Assembly (NCBI GenBank): GCA_963853835.1
Contig: OY970828.1
Coordinates: 60,442,861-60,506,860, forward strand
Source of the DNA: Calendula officinalis
Taxonomy: Eukaryota > Streptophyta > Magnoliopsida > Asterales > Asteraceae
Length of the DNA stretch: 64,000 bases
Direction: 5' to 3'
A model generated the notes under the pieces. That model was given only the letters and a program-made list of their open reading frames with translations. It had not been told where the DNA came from and did not search any database. Positions 11,241-22,412 of this stretch are shown piece after piece (positions within the stretch are counted from its first letter, which is position 1; every line of letters starts with the position of its first letter). A program made the translations under genes and the position numbers.

Positions 11241-11861
11241 TGTTGGAAATATGGTATTTGCAAGTTGGCAAATTTCCTATCATACTTCATATGTTGCATC
11301 GGTCACGAGGAGTTGCAGAACTTTATTTTTTGTCGAGCCTCTTGAAATGTCATAACGGTTGAAAATAATGGTGATACTAATGTCTACACTAATGTTGACA
11401 CTAATGTGAGCATTAAAATAATAAGAGTTATTATTTGCTCTTCATAAATTTGTGTAAAGGCTTGAGCATATAAAAGGGACATTTGGGGTGAAAGTTCTAA
11501 CACACAAAAAATGAATAAGCTCTCCTCTTGATCATGCTGCTGCGTTCTTGATAGAATTCATATGTTTCCAAGTAGTCACTTTGTGTTATCGGTAACTCTA
11601 TTGCTGTAGAATCATACCGACAAACTGCATCAAATCTTGGGGTTCTATGCTGAGGCTTGCAGCATATAGAGCGCGTAAAAACCTTAAAGGACATGAATCA
11701 CAATTCCGTGCGGTTCGTTATTTCATCAAGAATCAGGTTTGTTCATTCCATTTGGTTCTTTCTTATTTGTTGGTTTTGATATTGAATTATCAATATCAAA
11801 TACGGTTTTAATATCATTATTGTCTAATTATTTAATCACCGAATATATAAAATTAACAGCA
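11241..11861 (+). repeat. Copia 3' LTR (621 bp)
   Basis: It starts TGTTGGAAATATGG and ends AATTAACAGCA, followed by TSD TAAAT at 11862-11866. It is almost collinear with the left LTR, including the inverted 'gatattga..tcaatatc' motif near the end. Confidence 0.9.
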
Positions 11862-11866
11862 TAAAT

Positions 11867-12039
11867 CTTGGCATAAAAGCTTTAACAAATTTTATCCGCT
11901 AAAACGAATGATTTTCCGAAAGTTGTTTTGAACGTGTATTGAAAGAAGTGTCAACTAATATGATCTTTATTTATGGCTAGTGAACCGTTTTTAATGGATG
12001 ATTTGCTTGAGGACAAGCAAAGTTTAAGTGTGGGGATTT
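11867..12039 (+). mobile_element. 3' internal end of the Athila/Tat-like element with PPT
   Basis: After the Copia TSD the outer element resumes. It contains 'gcttgaggacaagcaaag' and a polypurine tract aagtgtgggga (about 12025-12036), a typical arrangement before the 3' LTR of Athila/Tat-type elements. Confidence 0.6.
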
Positions 12040-13412
12040 TGATATTGACGGATTTAGACATGTTTTTATCTGTCAATATTCTACTATTTATGCATGATTA
12101 TTAAGGAAAATAAAGCTTTTCGTGCCTAATCTTTATTATTTGTAAATTGCAGGTCATAACTCCAAAGTGTACATGAAACGGGCCAAAAATGCACAAAATG
12201 AAAATTGCATAAAAATAGAAGATTATATCAATTTGGGTGTTACAAAGTGGAAATTTGTATGGTAATAAAAAGGAGAATTGAATGGAGTTCATGGCTTCAT
12301 AATTAAAATGGCCATCGTGCATAAATCTGGAATCACAATAGTGAGAGAATTAACTAAGAGAATTAAGTGTGGTCAAATGCTAATCGTATTGGAATTTTAA
12401 GCCATCACATTTGGGAGAAATTTAATAGATGAATATTGTGAATTGGTTGGCTGGAGTTAAATAAAGAAGCATGTGACAAATTGGAGAAGCCCATGTGAGA
12501 ATACCACTTACGGCCCACACACTCAAAAACCATAACTGGCCCACAATTAAGAAGCAGAGGCCACGAAATATATAACACTTATTCGAACAATTGTTGATTA
12601 GTAATTTAAGAATTTTAGGTTTAAGTTTGGTTTAATTTTTAGGATTATCGTTTTAATGTTCGAACAATTGTTGATTAGTAATTTAATCTTTTGGTTTTAG
12701 CCTTAGACCTTTGTTGTTTAATTTATTTATTGGTGATTAGTTTGATTATTGACAACATTTGAACTAGTTATTGATATCCTCGTCTTTTCACTTATGGGAC
12801 CTAGATGGCGATTCACTAGGAATAGGGATTGAAATTAGATTCCAATAAGTTAGGATAAATCGGAAGTCTAAACGTAGTGACGAAAGTTCTAGGTTTAGAG
12901 GGTTTAGGTGGTCAAAACCTATTAAGATCAACAATCCGAGGTGTGATTAGATTACAACTTTTGAGAGAAGGAATTCCTATTAGTTGTGTTTAGTTTATTA
13001 AACGGGATTGACAGGAATCTAGTACCGTGACCTCTAAAACATTAGATTAATTGGCATTTAGCAATCAGACTTAGACCTAGATGAATTCATGCATACTGAA
13101 TATCCTTTAAACTCTTGAAATCAATTTCCAAAGTTACTTTGTCAACTTTTACTTCTTTAAGTCATTTTAGTTAATCAATTTAATCGTTTCAAATCACAAC
13201 AAATGAAAAAATCAATTTAAAAATAATTGTCCAGTTAATTCCTAAGCTTTAAATTACTTGATCACTTAACTATTCTCTACGGATACGATAACCTGAAATA
13301 CTTACTTAAACTATATTACCCACAATTAGGTATACTTGCCTATGAATGTGGCAGTCTAGCTTAGTAGTATAAAGAAGACATTTTTATAACTAGATTTTAC
13401 ACATCACATACA
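12040..13412 (+). repeat. 3' LTR of the Athila/Tat-like element (about 1.37 kb)
   Basis: It starts TGATATTGACGG right after the PPT and ends near CATCACATACA. Its last 330 bp resemble 1227-1512, so it belongs to the same lineage as the left LTR, though divergence is high. There is no coding sequence. Two copies of 'ttcgaacaattgttgattagtaattta' occur at 12580 and 12659. Confidence 0.55.
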
Positions 13413-13672
13413 TTTTTGGGTCTTGAATCAAACTGTATTCTATTGGTTCCACTTGAATATTCCTCAATCCAATGATTATTTTCCTGATTTGTTATACCAA
13501 GATAAACCTCGTTTTCAACCAAATTATCGAACCTCAAATGACCATTTAGGTTATCATCAAACTCGAATTTGGGAAGAGCATACACATTCAATACAGAAGA
13601 AGAAACTTTAGAGCTACCTTCACCAACTAACTGAAGATTTTGGTCTTGAATATCTTTGTCATCAATATCCAT
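13397..13672 (-). pseudogene. Exon-like fragment starting MDIDDKDIQDQN (captured gene piece)
   Basis: The minus frame from ATG at 13670-13672 reads MDIDDKDIQDQNLQL, then SVLNVYALPKFEFDD, LRFDNLVENEVYLGI and HWIEEYSSG before running into LTR-like sequence. The acidic, low-complexity start followed by a conserved-looking YALPKFxFDDxLxGHLRFDxLVExEVxLGI block looks like the N-terminal exon of a conserved plant protein whose name I cannot assign with confidence. Further upstream on the same strand (14124-14175) is a possible leader exon, ATG GAG GGA GGT.., ending at a GTAATA donor; the join is unproven. No downstream exons are present, so this is a truncated capture. Confidence 0.45.
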
Positions 13673-13699
13673 TGAGAAACCCTAAAGTTGAAACAAAGG

Positions 13700-14280
13700 T
13701 GTAAGAGATATATACATACACATGAAAAAAACTATATACATACATTAGTATTGCCAACTTACTCTGATTTTTATTTCAAATCCCAACTTCCATAATTCTT
13801 AGTTCAGGCATACAAAAAGCACCAACACACAAACACAAAAGCATGTGGGCACAAAGTCCATCTTCATACAATTTAAACTTCATTTCAAACAATTAAAGGA
13901 GGTTTTTTTCTCACATGCAATCCAATTGAGAATTACTTGAACAATACAAGTTCAATAAACCTAAATTTCATACTAAACACGTTCAAAATCATGCTAAACC
14001 TCCCTAGCACAGCAATATTATATAAAAACAAAAAAAATCTGTTTTTTTCCAGCTAACCACTTGCTAGCTTTCACATCGACAGAATAACACAGTTTTAATA
14101 ACAGAAAACGTGACAGTTATTACCAGAAGAAGTAAATGCAGAAGAAGAGGAAAAGGTATTACTACCTCCCTCCATGCGGTGATTGAATCCGACCATTTGA
14201 TCAAATTTGCCGCTGCTTGTTCGCACAAAACTACTTCTAGGGCTAGAAAACTCGACTATTTTTCAAATTGAATCCGACCA
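13700..14280. other. AT-rich spacer with a 29-bp direct repeat
   Basis: No coding region is supported apart from the possible leader exon at 14124-14175 (minus). The words attgaatccgaccatttgat at 14182 and 14267 are direct repeats. The second abuts the transposase fragment, so the repeat may mark a deletion or insertion scar. Confidence 0.4.
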
Positions 14281-14300
14281 TTTGATCAAATTTACCGTCG

Positions 14301-14905
14301 TTGATATTAGAAGATGTTGCTTCCCAAGATTTATGGTTTTGGCATGCTTACTTTGGGGTTGCGGGTTCTAATAATGATATTAACGTGCTTGATCAATCAC
14401 CAATATTCAACGACTTGTTATCAGGAAAGGCACCCGATGCTCCTTTTACGGTGAATGGAAATCCATATAGATTCGGTTATTTCCTTACCGATGGTATATA
14501 TCCTCGTCATGCGACATTTGTCAAAGCCTATCGACATCCAGTTGATCCAAAAGAGGTCTTGTTTACCAAAAAACAAGAATCCGCACGTAAGGATGTGGAA
14601 CGGGCTTTTTGAATTTTAAAGGCGAAGTGGCACATTGTCAAAAACGCGGCCCGTTCATATGACCTTGAAAGATTAAGATATATTTTGTATGCATGTGTTG
14701 TAATGCATAATATGGTTGTCGAAGATAAAGGTCGGATGATTTCTCCATATGTGCCGGACGGTCCACGACATGCTTTGTATGTACCGGGAAGTGCATAATA
14801 TTTGCACAGGGTTGTCGACATTCGAGACGAAACAACATACGAACGACTTCGATGGGACTTGGCGGACCATCTCTACAACAACGCACATGCCGACGATGAA
14901 GAGTA
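14301..14905 (+). pseudogene. PIF/Harbinger DDE transposase, C-terminal part, broken
   Basis: The translation from 14304 reads ILEDVASQDLWFWHAYFG, GSNNDINVLDQSP, LTDGIYPRHATFVK and QESARKDVERAF. It continues past a TGA at 14610 with LKAKWHIVK.., RYILYACVVMHNMVVED and, after a TAA near 14797, ERLRWDLADHLYNN, ending at about 14905. These blocks are the middle and end of the plant HARBI1/ALP1-like DDE_Tnp_4 transposase: the D of NDINV, the LTDGIYP block, and the final E of KDVERAF. The N-terminal third, including the first catalytic Asp, is missing. It was once the nuclease of a PIF/Harbinger element and is inactive here. Confidence 0.88.
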
Positions 14906-15216
14906 ATACTTTATTTTAATGATTGTAATTTTTAATTTAATGTTTAATTTCTAGTATTTTCATTTTAATTTAAAGTATTGTCATTTTAATTTTATTTAAT
15001 GTAATGTAATTTTAAATTATATAAAATATTAGTTGTGTGTAAAATAAATGGAAATGAAATGATGAGATGGAAAATAAAATGGTGTGGTGTGGTGTGGTGT
15101 GGTGTGGTGGGTATTTCCACCAAATGATGTGGTGTGGTGGTGATGTGGTTGCTGAGGTGGCGATGATGTGGCGGAAAAACTCATCACCACATTTGATGCT
15201 CATACCCAGGAGCCTT
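14906..15216. mobile_element. 3' tail of the PIF/Harbinger element
   Basis: Downstream of the transposase are AT-rich sequence, a GGTGT repeat and a tail that, read on the minus strand, begins TAA|GGCTCCTGGGTATGAGC at about 15216. That resembles a Harbinger terminus next to a TAA/TTA target. The matching 5' terminus was not found, consistent with a 5' truncation. Confidence 0.4.
15080..15109. repeat. (GGTGT)n pentanucleotide microsatellite
   Basis: About six perfect 'ggtgt' units in the Harbinger tail. Confidence 0.9.
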
Positions 15217-15514
15217 ATGGCGTGCTTGAGATGATGTCGATGGAATTTGAAACAGGGTAAAGGGCATTTTGGTAAAAATACGATTTGAATGTGAAAAAAA
15301 TGTGATTTGTTGTGGAAATAAAACGGCTTGCTTTCTAATTTTTAAAACTTTTTAAACAGCTTAACTCTGTAGTTTAATTTTAAAATAAAAGAAGATAATA
15401 CTTCATATATTATAAAATAAATATAAATAATATATTATATTATCTTGTAAGTCTTCCGTTTAACTTAATTTGTATTGCTAGCTTTGTAAAATATTTATAT
15501 GATACATCCAAATT

Positions 15515-15677
15515 AATTATTTGAGAAATGGTATTAGCGTTTACTGTTTGTGTTTATTCATTTGATCAAGATAAGTGTCAAAATCACTGGTGTTTGTGTT
15601 TATTCATTTGATCAAGATAAGTGTAAAAATCACTGGAGGATGAAATAGACGTATCAATATCATTTCTCAAATTATTT
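15515..15677. mobile_element. Short TIR MITE
   Basis: The inverted ends are AATTATTTGAGAAATGGTAT and the complement of atatcatttctcaaattatt. The interior has a 44-bp tandem duplication containing 'tttattcatttgatcaagat' (15553 and 15597). A related MITE lies at 28620-28778. Confidence 0.6.
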
Positions 15678-16911
15678 ATCTACGCTTTTACTTCAACATT
15701 AGTGTGTGGGGATATAATATTGTTTTCTCTAAATTTTCTTATTTATATATTAGTTGATCGTGTCTAAATTAATAGGAAGTTATAACCATGATGATTTTGG
15801 GCCGTCAACAGCCCTTCTTTTCGCTTTGGATATTGCAATTTGTAAAGGTCCAATTTCATTTTTGCCTAAATATTTTAAAAAGTCGCATATATATTGGACA
15901 AAGACAAAGTATAATATAGATTAGAGTTTAAGACCAATCGCTAAAAGTTGTATGGCCGGCCATTGTTGTTTTAAAACAAGGTAGCTTGATCAAATTTCAG
16001 AAACATTAAAACTGTAAGTTAGAGAATTTGCCAACAAATTTGACGGATTTTCTTTCAATGGATCTTAAGTTCAAGATTTGTTTGAGGCATTCCTTATTTA
16101 AAAAAAATGGTGTTTATTCCCTAAAAAATATGCAATAATAATATAATACAATCTCTATACTATTTGAAATGATACTTTTATTTTGCTATCATGTAATTTA
16201 CTTGAAAGATGACAATTAATCCGATGGCGAATCCAGCACCAAAGTCAACTGAGATTTCATACAAATTTAAGTTGGAACATATATTAAGATTTTTACTAGA
16301 AACTTTTATCAGATTTTTTCCCAAATGATTAACCTATCAAATGACCATACATTCCCTTGATTACATGTAGATCCCTGCTAATCCCCTATTACTAGCTCCA
16401 TTTTTATATGGATAATGCTACACTGTTCTAGTGTTCTATGATGCGGATTTTCATATTTTAGAAAACTATTATCAGAACAATAAATAAATAAATAAGCATG
16501 TTTTGATGGGAAAATTGGCTTGTTTAATAATCATTTAAGTTTTTTTTTCTTCAAATAATTCAATTAGATGAATATCTATAGTTATTATAAATTTCAGAAT
16601 CAAAATATATATATATAATTTATTAGTATATTTATTATTATTTCAATAAACAAAATCTACGTCGAACACATGTGTATATTCAGCATGACTTATTTTGGGT
16701 AAACATTGTTTACATATGATCTTGATAGCATCAAATGGTCGAACAGTTTAGACAAACATATTAAAACGACTGTAGCTTTTGTTAAAATCTCGAAAGATAA
16801 CTGTATTACGAAAATGGAAATCTCGTATAGAAAACCTCATTAGACCCTAAGCTCGTTTCTACAATTCGGTTTGGGTCATTACATAAATCTGAATGATATT
16901 TACATACATAA

Positions 16912-16925
16912 CCCCCCCCCCCCCC
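16912..16925. repeat. C14 homopolymer followed by C-rich tract
   Basis: Fourteen C residues, then cacacccccacccc. On the minus strand this is a G-rich run that could form a G-quadruplex. Confidence 0.9.
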
Positions 16926-17624
16926 ACACCCCCACCCCTAGGTTCAAACGACATAATCGTAAAAGCTTAGGACTAGAGTAAAATAAAGTCCAATTAAAAC
17001 ATGTGAGGGTTGTTGCCTTGTTGGTGACGATTCTTTAAAACCAAGTGAAGATAAGTCATCATATATCAGTAGCGGAAGAAAAGTCAGGTCAGAATTGAGA
17101 AATTGGGCACATAAAAAGGCAGGAGTCGAAACATGGGGCCGAAATGAACCCAAGGTCGAACCATGAGACCAACAAACGGTGTATTATTTACAAGGTTCCA
17201 CAAAACGCAAGACGTGGCATGACGGCATACTATCAAACCTTAAGCATGGGGAACCATGTCGTGTTTTAAGACGTGACTTAAGCCGACAAAATAAAATAAT
17301 ATATATAGAAAACCTTACTAGATCTAAGCCCATATATACAATTAAGCTTAGATTATACAATAAATCTGAACTATTTTTATGTAACACTTTTGTCTATATT
17401 TTCAACTTAATTGTATCATGTTACAGTTTTACTGAATGTAACTACTAATATTTGTGTAATCTAATCCAATCTTTACATTATCCAAAATCCGATAATTGTG
17501 ACATTAAAAAATATATCAGGTGGTCGAGCTTATGGTCGTGATATATGCGATCTATCTATTATTGTGGTTATTTTCGAACATTACTCTCATCATATGATAA
17601 ATGTTTACCGAAACTCGTAACTAG

Positions 17625-17855
17625 TCAACAACTCAATTGTGTAAACTACGACTCTAAACCCTTTAAAGTACTATTCATGTTATTGGCATGTATTATACTT
17701 GAACATGACAACCAGTCCACAATTACTTACTCCATTTTTAAATAGAAAATGCATAATCATTGTCATTTATCAAATTAAATGGATATTATTTTATAATAAA
17801 AAAAATAAAAAAAATATAGTCATTAAACTATTGTTCATGCGATTTTAAATCATCA
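17625..17855. repeat. Dispersed repeat, copy 1
   Basis: The order of words 'gtgtaaactac', 'ctctaaacc', 'ttggcatgta', 'catgacaacca', 'aaatagaaaatgc' and 'ataatcattgtcatttatca' recurs at 26895-27085, just upstream of the decayed aquaporin copy. Both copies run in the same direction. The repeat has no coding capacity that I can see. Confidence 0.6.
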
Positions 17856-18357
17856 AATATTGTTTTCATGTTTCAATTCAACGTGGCTCATCCACTCAAA
17901 TTAAATATAATGCGGTTGGAGCCAGCCGGTTGGACATAAAAATCTGGTTAAAGCGGTCATCAAACCCATAAAAAACCATTTTTTCTAAAGAATTAAATAA
18001 ATAGATAGACGTATTAAAATTTTATATACATTTTAGAACTTAAAATGGTAATTATTAGTAGAAAAATAGGTTTTGAGTTATTTTAATTTTATTGGTATTC
18101 TTTTGTATTTATCTAGTTTTATTGATATTTCTATACAATTTATATAATTATTGTATCATGAATATGCAATAGTATTATAATCTGATTCAAGCGACCGGTT
18201 AATCCAATTCCACCGGTTCAATTGTGCAATCAATGCTAAAACTGATTCTTAAAATATCAGTTTTAGTGTTGTGTAAAACTTAATATGTTTTGTTGGTTGT
18301 TTACTGTATAGTCATAACTATTTTTCTTTAAAAATATTTGGTTAATGTATCTTATTA

Positions 18358-19728
18358 CTAGCTTATAACCCGTGATAAATCACGGGTGACTTATATAAAT
18401 TTTCATAATTTTTACTTTTTTAAGAATACTCCAATCATCTAAAAATATGTAGCTTTGAAATGATTTCGTAATAAAACAAATATCCTCATATATTTTCAGA
18501 ATATCAACTGTAAAGACAGGAAAAAAAATACTTTCTTAAATCATAATTACTTATAAGTAAATCTTTAAATAAGTAACAAACAATTAATTCCCGAACAATA
18601 TTATGCATTTTCATAAATTAAAATTAGAGAACATTGAGTTGTGAAAAATAATACAAACAATGAGCAAAAGATTAAAAAAACAAATAATGTGAAATTAAAA
18701 GTTGGTACATTGCTGCCCCTTCAAATTCAAAGATAAATTCAATGGAAAAGAAGTTCGTATCTATGATGCCGCCTGTGGGAATTGAATGTGAATTAAGTTT
18801 TGCACAATCTTGTCATAATATATGCATTGTTTAAACCAAGTAAGAATGATGGAAATATACACGGTGATAATATAAAATCTACCACACCATATAGTGAAAA
18901 CACTTTAAAGTAATACTGATTAAATTAATAAACTCTCTAAAATAAAAAATGGATCCCGTCCCGTCTTGGGCCAATGTAAAAATTGAAAAAATCGATAAAA
19001 TAATAAGATAATAATTTTTTATGAGATACCTAGTTAATTTTCAGTATCAAGAAAATCATAAATTAATTTGCATATTTGATGATGCTGAGCATCGTGGAGA
19101 ATTTTAACTACCAATAGCAACATCATGACGAAAATTATAAATCGAAAATTCCCCAATATGATTACCATTAGCAACATCATGACGAACCCTGATTCAAAAA
19201 TCGAAAATTAACTACTTACACATTAAACGGACATAAGCGTATGAACGTCTTCTCCAAATATAAGAGTGAAAACAGTTCAACCATAACTACTTCCAAAATC
19301 ACCGCCTGGAATGACGAGAAGAGATTGAAGCACAACTATAAAAATAGGTTGGGATGATGCAGACGTGGTATGCAGAGGTAGAAAATCTGGAATGTTAACC
19401 TCACATAACCGTTGAAATTTTAGGAAATAATTTATCTCCCGTAAAAGACTTCTCAAAAAAACTGGAACTTAATGAATTAAAATAAGGTAACCAGAATTAG
19501 AAGATATGCAGAATCATAATCTTTTTTAAGAGATTACAAATTAATCATCAAATCATAACCATTTCCATATTTAGATTTCTATTTTAAAAAAAATAAAAAA
19601 AGATCAAGATATTATGAGCTGGCATCTTACATGGCAACTACGTGGCAACGAATTATGACGTCATTATGACGTGGAAAGAGTGACGTGGCAAGATTTTCAA
19701 AGTCGCTTTCTTTTATTATATATAAAGA
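18358..19728 (-). mobile_element. Non-autonomous Helitron, minus strand (1.37 kb)
   Basis: On the minus strand it starts TCTTTATATATAATAAAAG (5' end at 19728, preceded by A). It ends with the hairpin CCCGTGAT-tt-ATCACGGG, a 7-nt spacer and CTAG (18358-18361) next to T. The termini match those of the neighbouring Helitron. Near the 5' end are repeated 'acgtggca' words (19640-19690). No gene is recognisable inside. Confidence 0.8.
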
Positions 19729-21475
19729 TATATATAAAGATTATACTAGCCTATAACCCGTGATGAATCACGGGCGACTTATAAAATATATTTTTTCAGT
19801 TTTGTTATTAAATTTGTATAACCATTTGAATATTTATTAGTATTAAACTAATTTATTGTAAATGTAAAAGATAATAATCAAATAACAAAATATTTAATAA
19901 CTTTGAATATGATGCAATGTACAACAAAGAATAAAATATTTATTGATAACTAATAATTTACAACGTAAAGTTTAAAAGACCATAACAGAAAATGTATAAA
20001 ACGTAAAAGTTTATAACAGATGATGGGATAATAGAATACATATATTTTCAATTGCATTAGGAACGTGCCTCAGACTTTGCTCAACATCCTATTTTTGATA
20101 TAATTGATATCGACTAACATGAAAGTATATCATCACCAGTTTTAAACAACACAATTAAACCGTTTTGGTTAGGTACCCTCTAAATATGCTTTCCCAAACA
20201 TCCCTATGACCAGTTGGTGAAACAGTGATACACAACCGCCATATGCATTAAGCTTTTCCTGGAAAAAAAAAGCCAAACATTCTTAGATAATCGTGTTTTT
20301 GTTGGTAACTTTTGGCACTGGTGAAAACGGGTCAAGTTTTTTTGCAACACATTAGATAAATCTCATGGTTTACCTAAATATTGAACTTCAGCAAATTTAT
20401 AAACTCTTCAGCTTTAACAGCGGCAACTTGGAGTAAATGAGCGCATCAAAAACCACATTAATGGTATCTAAAATAGTCCCTATAATAATAGTAATCAAAT
20501 AATACAATAAGGAGTTGTAGACAAATATTATATATCTTAGAGAATCAAGTCTTGTAATACATCTCATTTACTTTTAGATGGATACACTTGTGGTTTGTCT
20601 CGTTAAATGGGCCAAACTGAAATATTTAGCAAAAAGGCACAACGGGTCAAATGGGTTGCAAATAGGAAAAAATGTTTTCGGCCCTACTGACCCATTTTGA
20701 CCCATATTAAAAATGACCCGTATCAACTAAAACTCATTTTGAATTAAAACTATTTTCAAAAGGTAAAAGTTGAATACTTTAAAGTGAGGAGCATTGTTAG
20801 TCTACCATAAAAGAGAAATTTAATTAATATGAGAAACTGAATTCATTTATCTTCAAGCATAACACTTTATAAACCCCATCATGACAACTACAAAGTATTT
20901 ATTAACCCTAAACACAATAATTATTAGCCTTGTTATACATTCAATATCATGAGAATTAGCACATCCTTTATTACTTATAGTCAGACACATCCTTTGACTC
21001 TGACACTAAACTCAATTTTGACTTGGGCCATCAATGTGGAGGAAATAAAAGAATAATATCAGCACATAGAATGTAGTAAAGTAAGAATGTAGCGATTATG
21101 TAGATAAAACTTATTCAACCTTTAAACAGCGTCACTGTCGTACAAAGAAACATGACTATTCAGCAAAAAAATTATATCTTTATAAAAATGAATAATATCA
21201 GCACACAGAATGTTACTTACCTTGAAGTCGCAGACATGAGAGGGGATTGACATTTTATAGGAATGTGAGACTTGAGATCTTTAAGATTCATCTCATATAT
21301 GCAAGTGCTGAATAGAGTGTCCATGCAAAAGATCTTTAACTGCCAAAATAACTATTTACGTTTGAGTCTCCAATAAATTGAAATACACATGTGGGTATAT
21401 ATTAACATATGTATCTATATAAAAATTGATTTTCTACAAATTAAAAAATAGGGTAGAATGAAAAAAAAAATACAT

Positions 21476-21638
21476 GAGCCAAATCAACTAATTCAGGGTT
21501 CAAGTATCTAAAATAGTCTTCCCATTCAGCAGTATTTCCATAATAATATGGATAACCATGAAAATAACCAAGTGTTGGATCCATGAATTCAGGAACCAAA
21601 CGGGTTTCTGACCTATTCCACTGTCCACTAAAGGCTGC
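21476..21638 (-). pseudogene. Captured exon of an unidentified gene
   Basis: On the minus strand a 163-bp open segment is framed by a pyrimidine-rich tract with TTGCAG (acceptor) and a GTATTT donor. It encodes a peptide with SGQWNRSETRLVPEF, DPTLGYFHGYPYYYGN and TAEWEDYFRYLNPELVDL. The composition is protein-like (aromatic-rich, no low complexity) and the splice borders are clean, so this looks like a true exon carried by the Helitron. I do not recognise the family. No adjoining exons were found. Confidence 0.5.
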
Positions 21639-22412
21639 AAGAACAACCATAAATTTACATATAAAATTTGAAAAAAACACATAACCAAAACTTTTGGAAC
21701 CTCAACTACAATCAACAAATTATCTAAATGCATATATTATTGTCAAAAAAACTATTTAATAAGACTAATCTGGTAAATATCACCCGTCAATTGCAATGAT
21801 AGATGGAAGAATATTGCTGGTATTGTGTAATGGCGGACGGAGTAGCATATATAACATTTCGTAACTGAATTAGTAACGTCTTAAGTTTTTAAAAATTAAA
21901 TTCTAATGAAATGTCTTAAATGAGAATATGTAAGACCATAATTTCGTTATTCCAAAACATTTTCCATAACTGATGTTTAGAAATTAATGTAGCATAAATT
22001 AAGGGGTAACCGATTCATAGTTGACCAATTTTTATGAAATCGAAAATACTTCAGCTAAATAATTGTAAAAATAACATAATATTCATGAAAAAGGCTTATT
22101 TCTTGTAGTGAATTTACAGTAGTGCATGTAATTAAATCAAAACAAACATTGGTTCGCTCCCAAAAGTGTAGTGGATTTACAGTAGTGGAACCACCTTAAC
22201 ATAATATCATAAAAATTTCTTTTAATAATAGTTGAAAAACCCATTTAATCTTTGTGATATGTTAACCTTAACATTTCTTTTAACAATAGTTGAAAAATCC
22301 ATTTAATCTTTGTGATATGTTAACCTTAACATAATCGAGTATGAACTGGATTCGTCACCGAGCAGAGAAATCCATTTATTAAACAAATTCAGTGAAACAA
22401 TCTTGCTTAATT

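Larger units (their letters stand above)
2807..11861 (+). mobile_element. Defective Copia LTR retrotransposon with nested insertions
   Basis: The element is bounded by two very similar LTRs (2807-3450 and 11241-11861, TG..CA ends) and a perfect 5-bp TSD, TAAAT. The order of recognisable coding pieces is protease, integrase, reverse transcriptase, RNase H, which is the Copia order. A polypurine tract (ggtgggggat) precedes the right LTR. No clear primer binding site follows the left LTR; a Helitron begins about 50 bp downstream. The pol region has many stops and frameshifts, so the copy cannot move by itself. A hAT MITE interrupts reverse transcriptase. The length without nested elements is about 5.9 kb, normal for plant Copia. 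Confidence 0.92.
15678..18357. other. Intergenic AT-rich sequence without a supported gene
   Basis: No frame here has recognisable protein features. Visible structure is limited to a 14-C homopolymer at 16912-16925 and two diverged blocks sharing 'gaaaacct.attaga..aagc' followed by 'aaatctgaa..attt' (16832 and 17308). A dispersed repeat at 17625-17855 also occurs next to the aquaporin copy. Confidence 0.5.

Noticed and set aside
14528..14888. Overlapping minus-strand frames opposite the transposase
   Set aside because: The plus strand has a clear Harbinger transposase match, so the minus frames are shadows.
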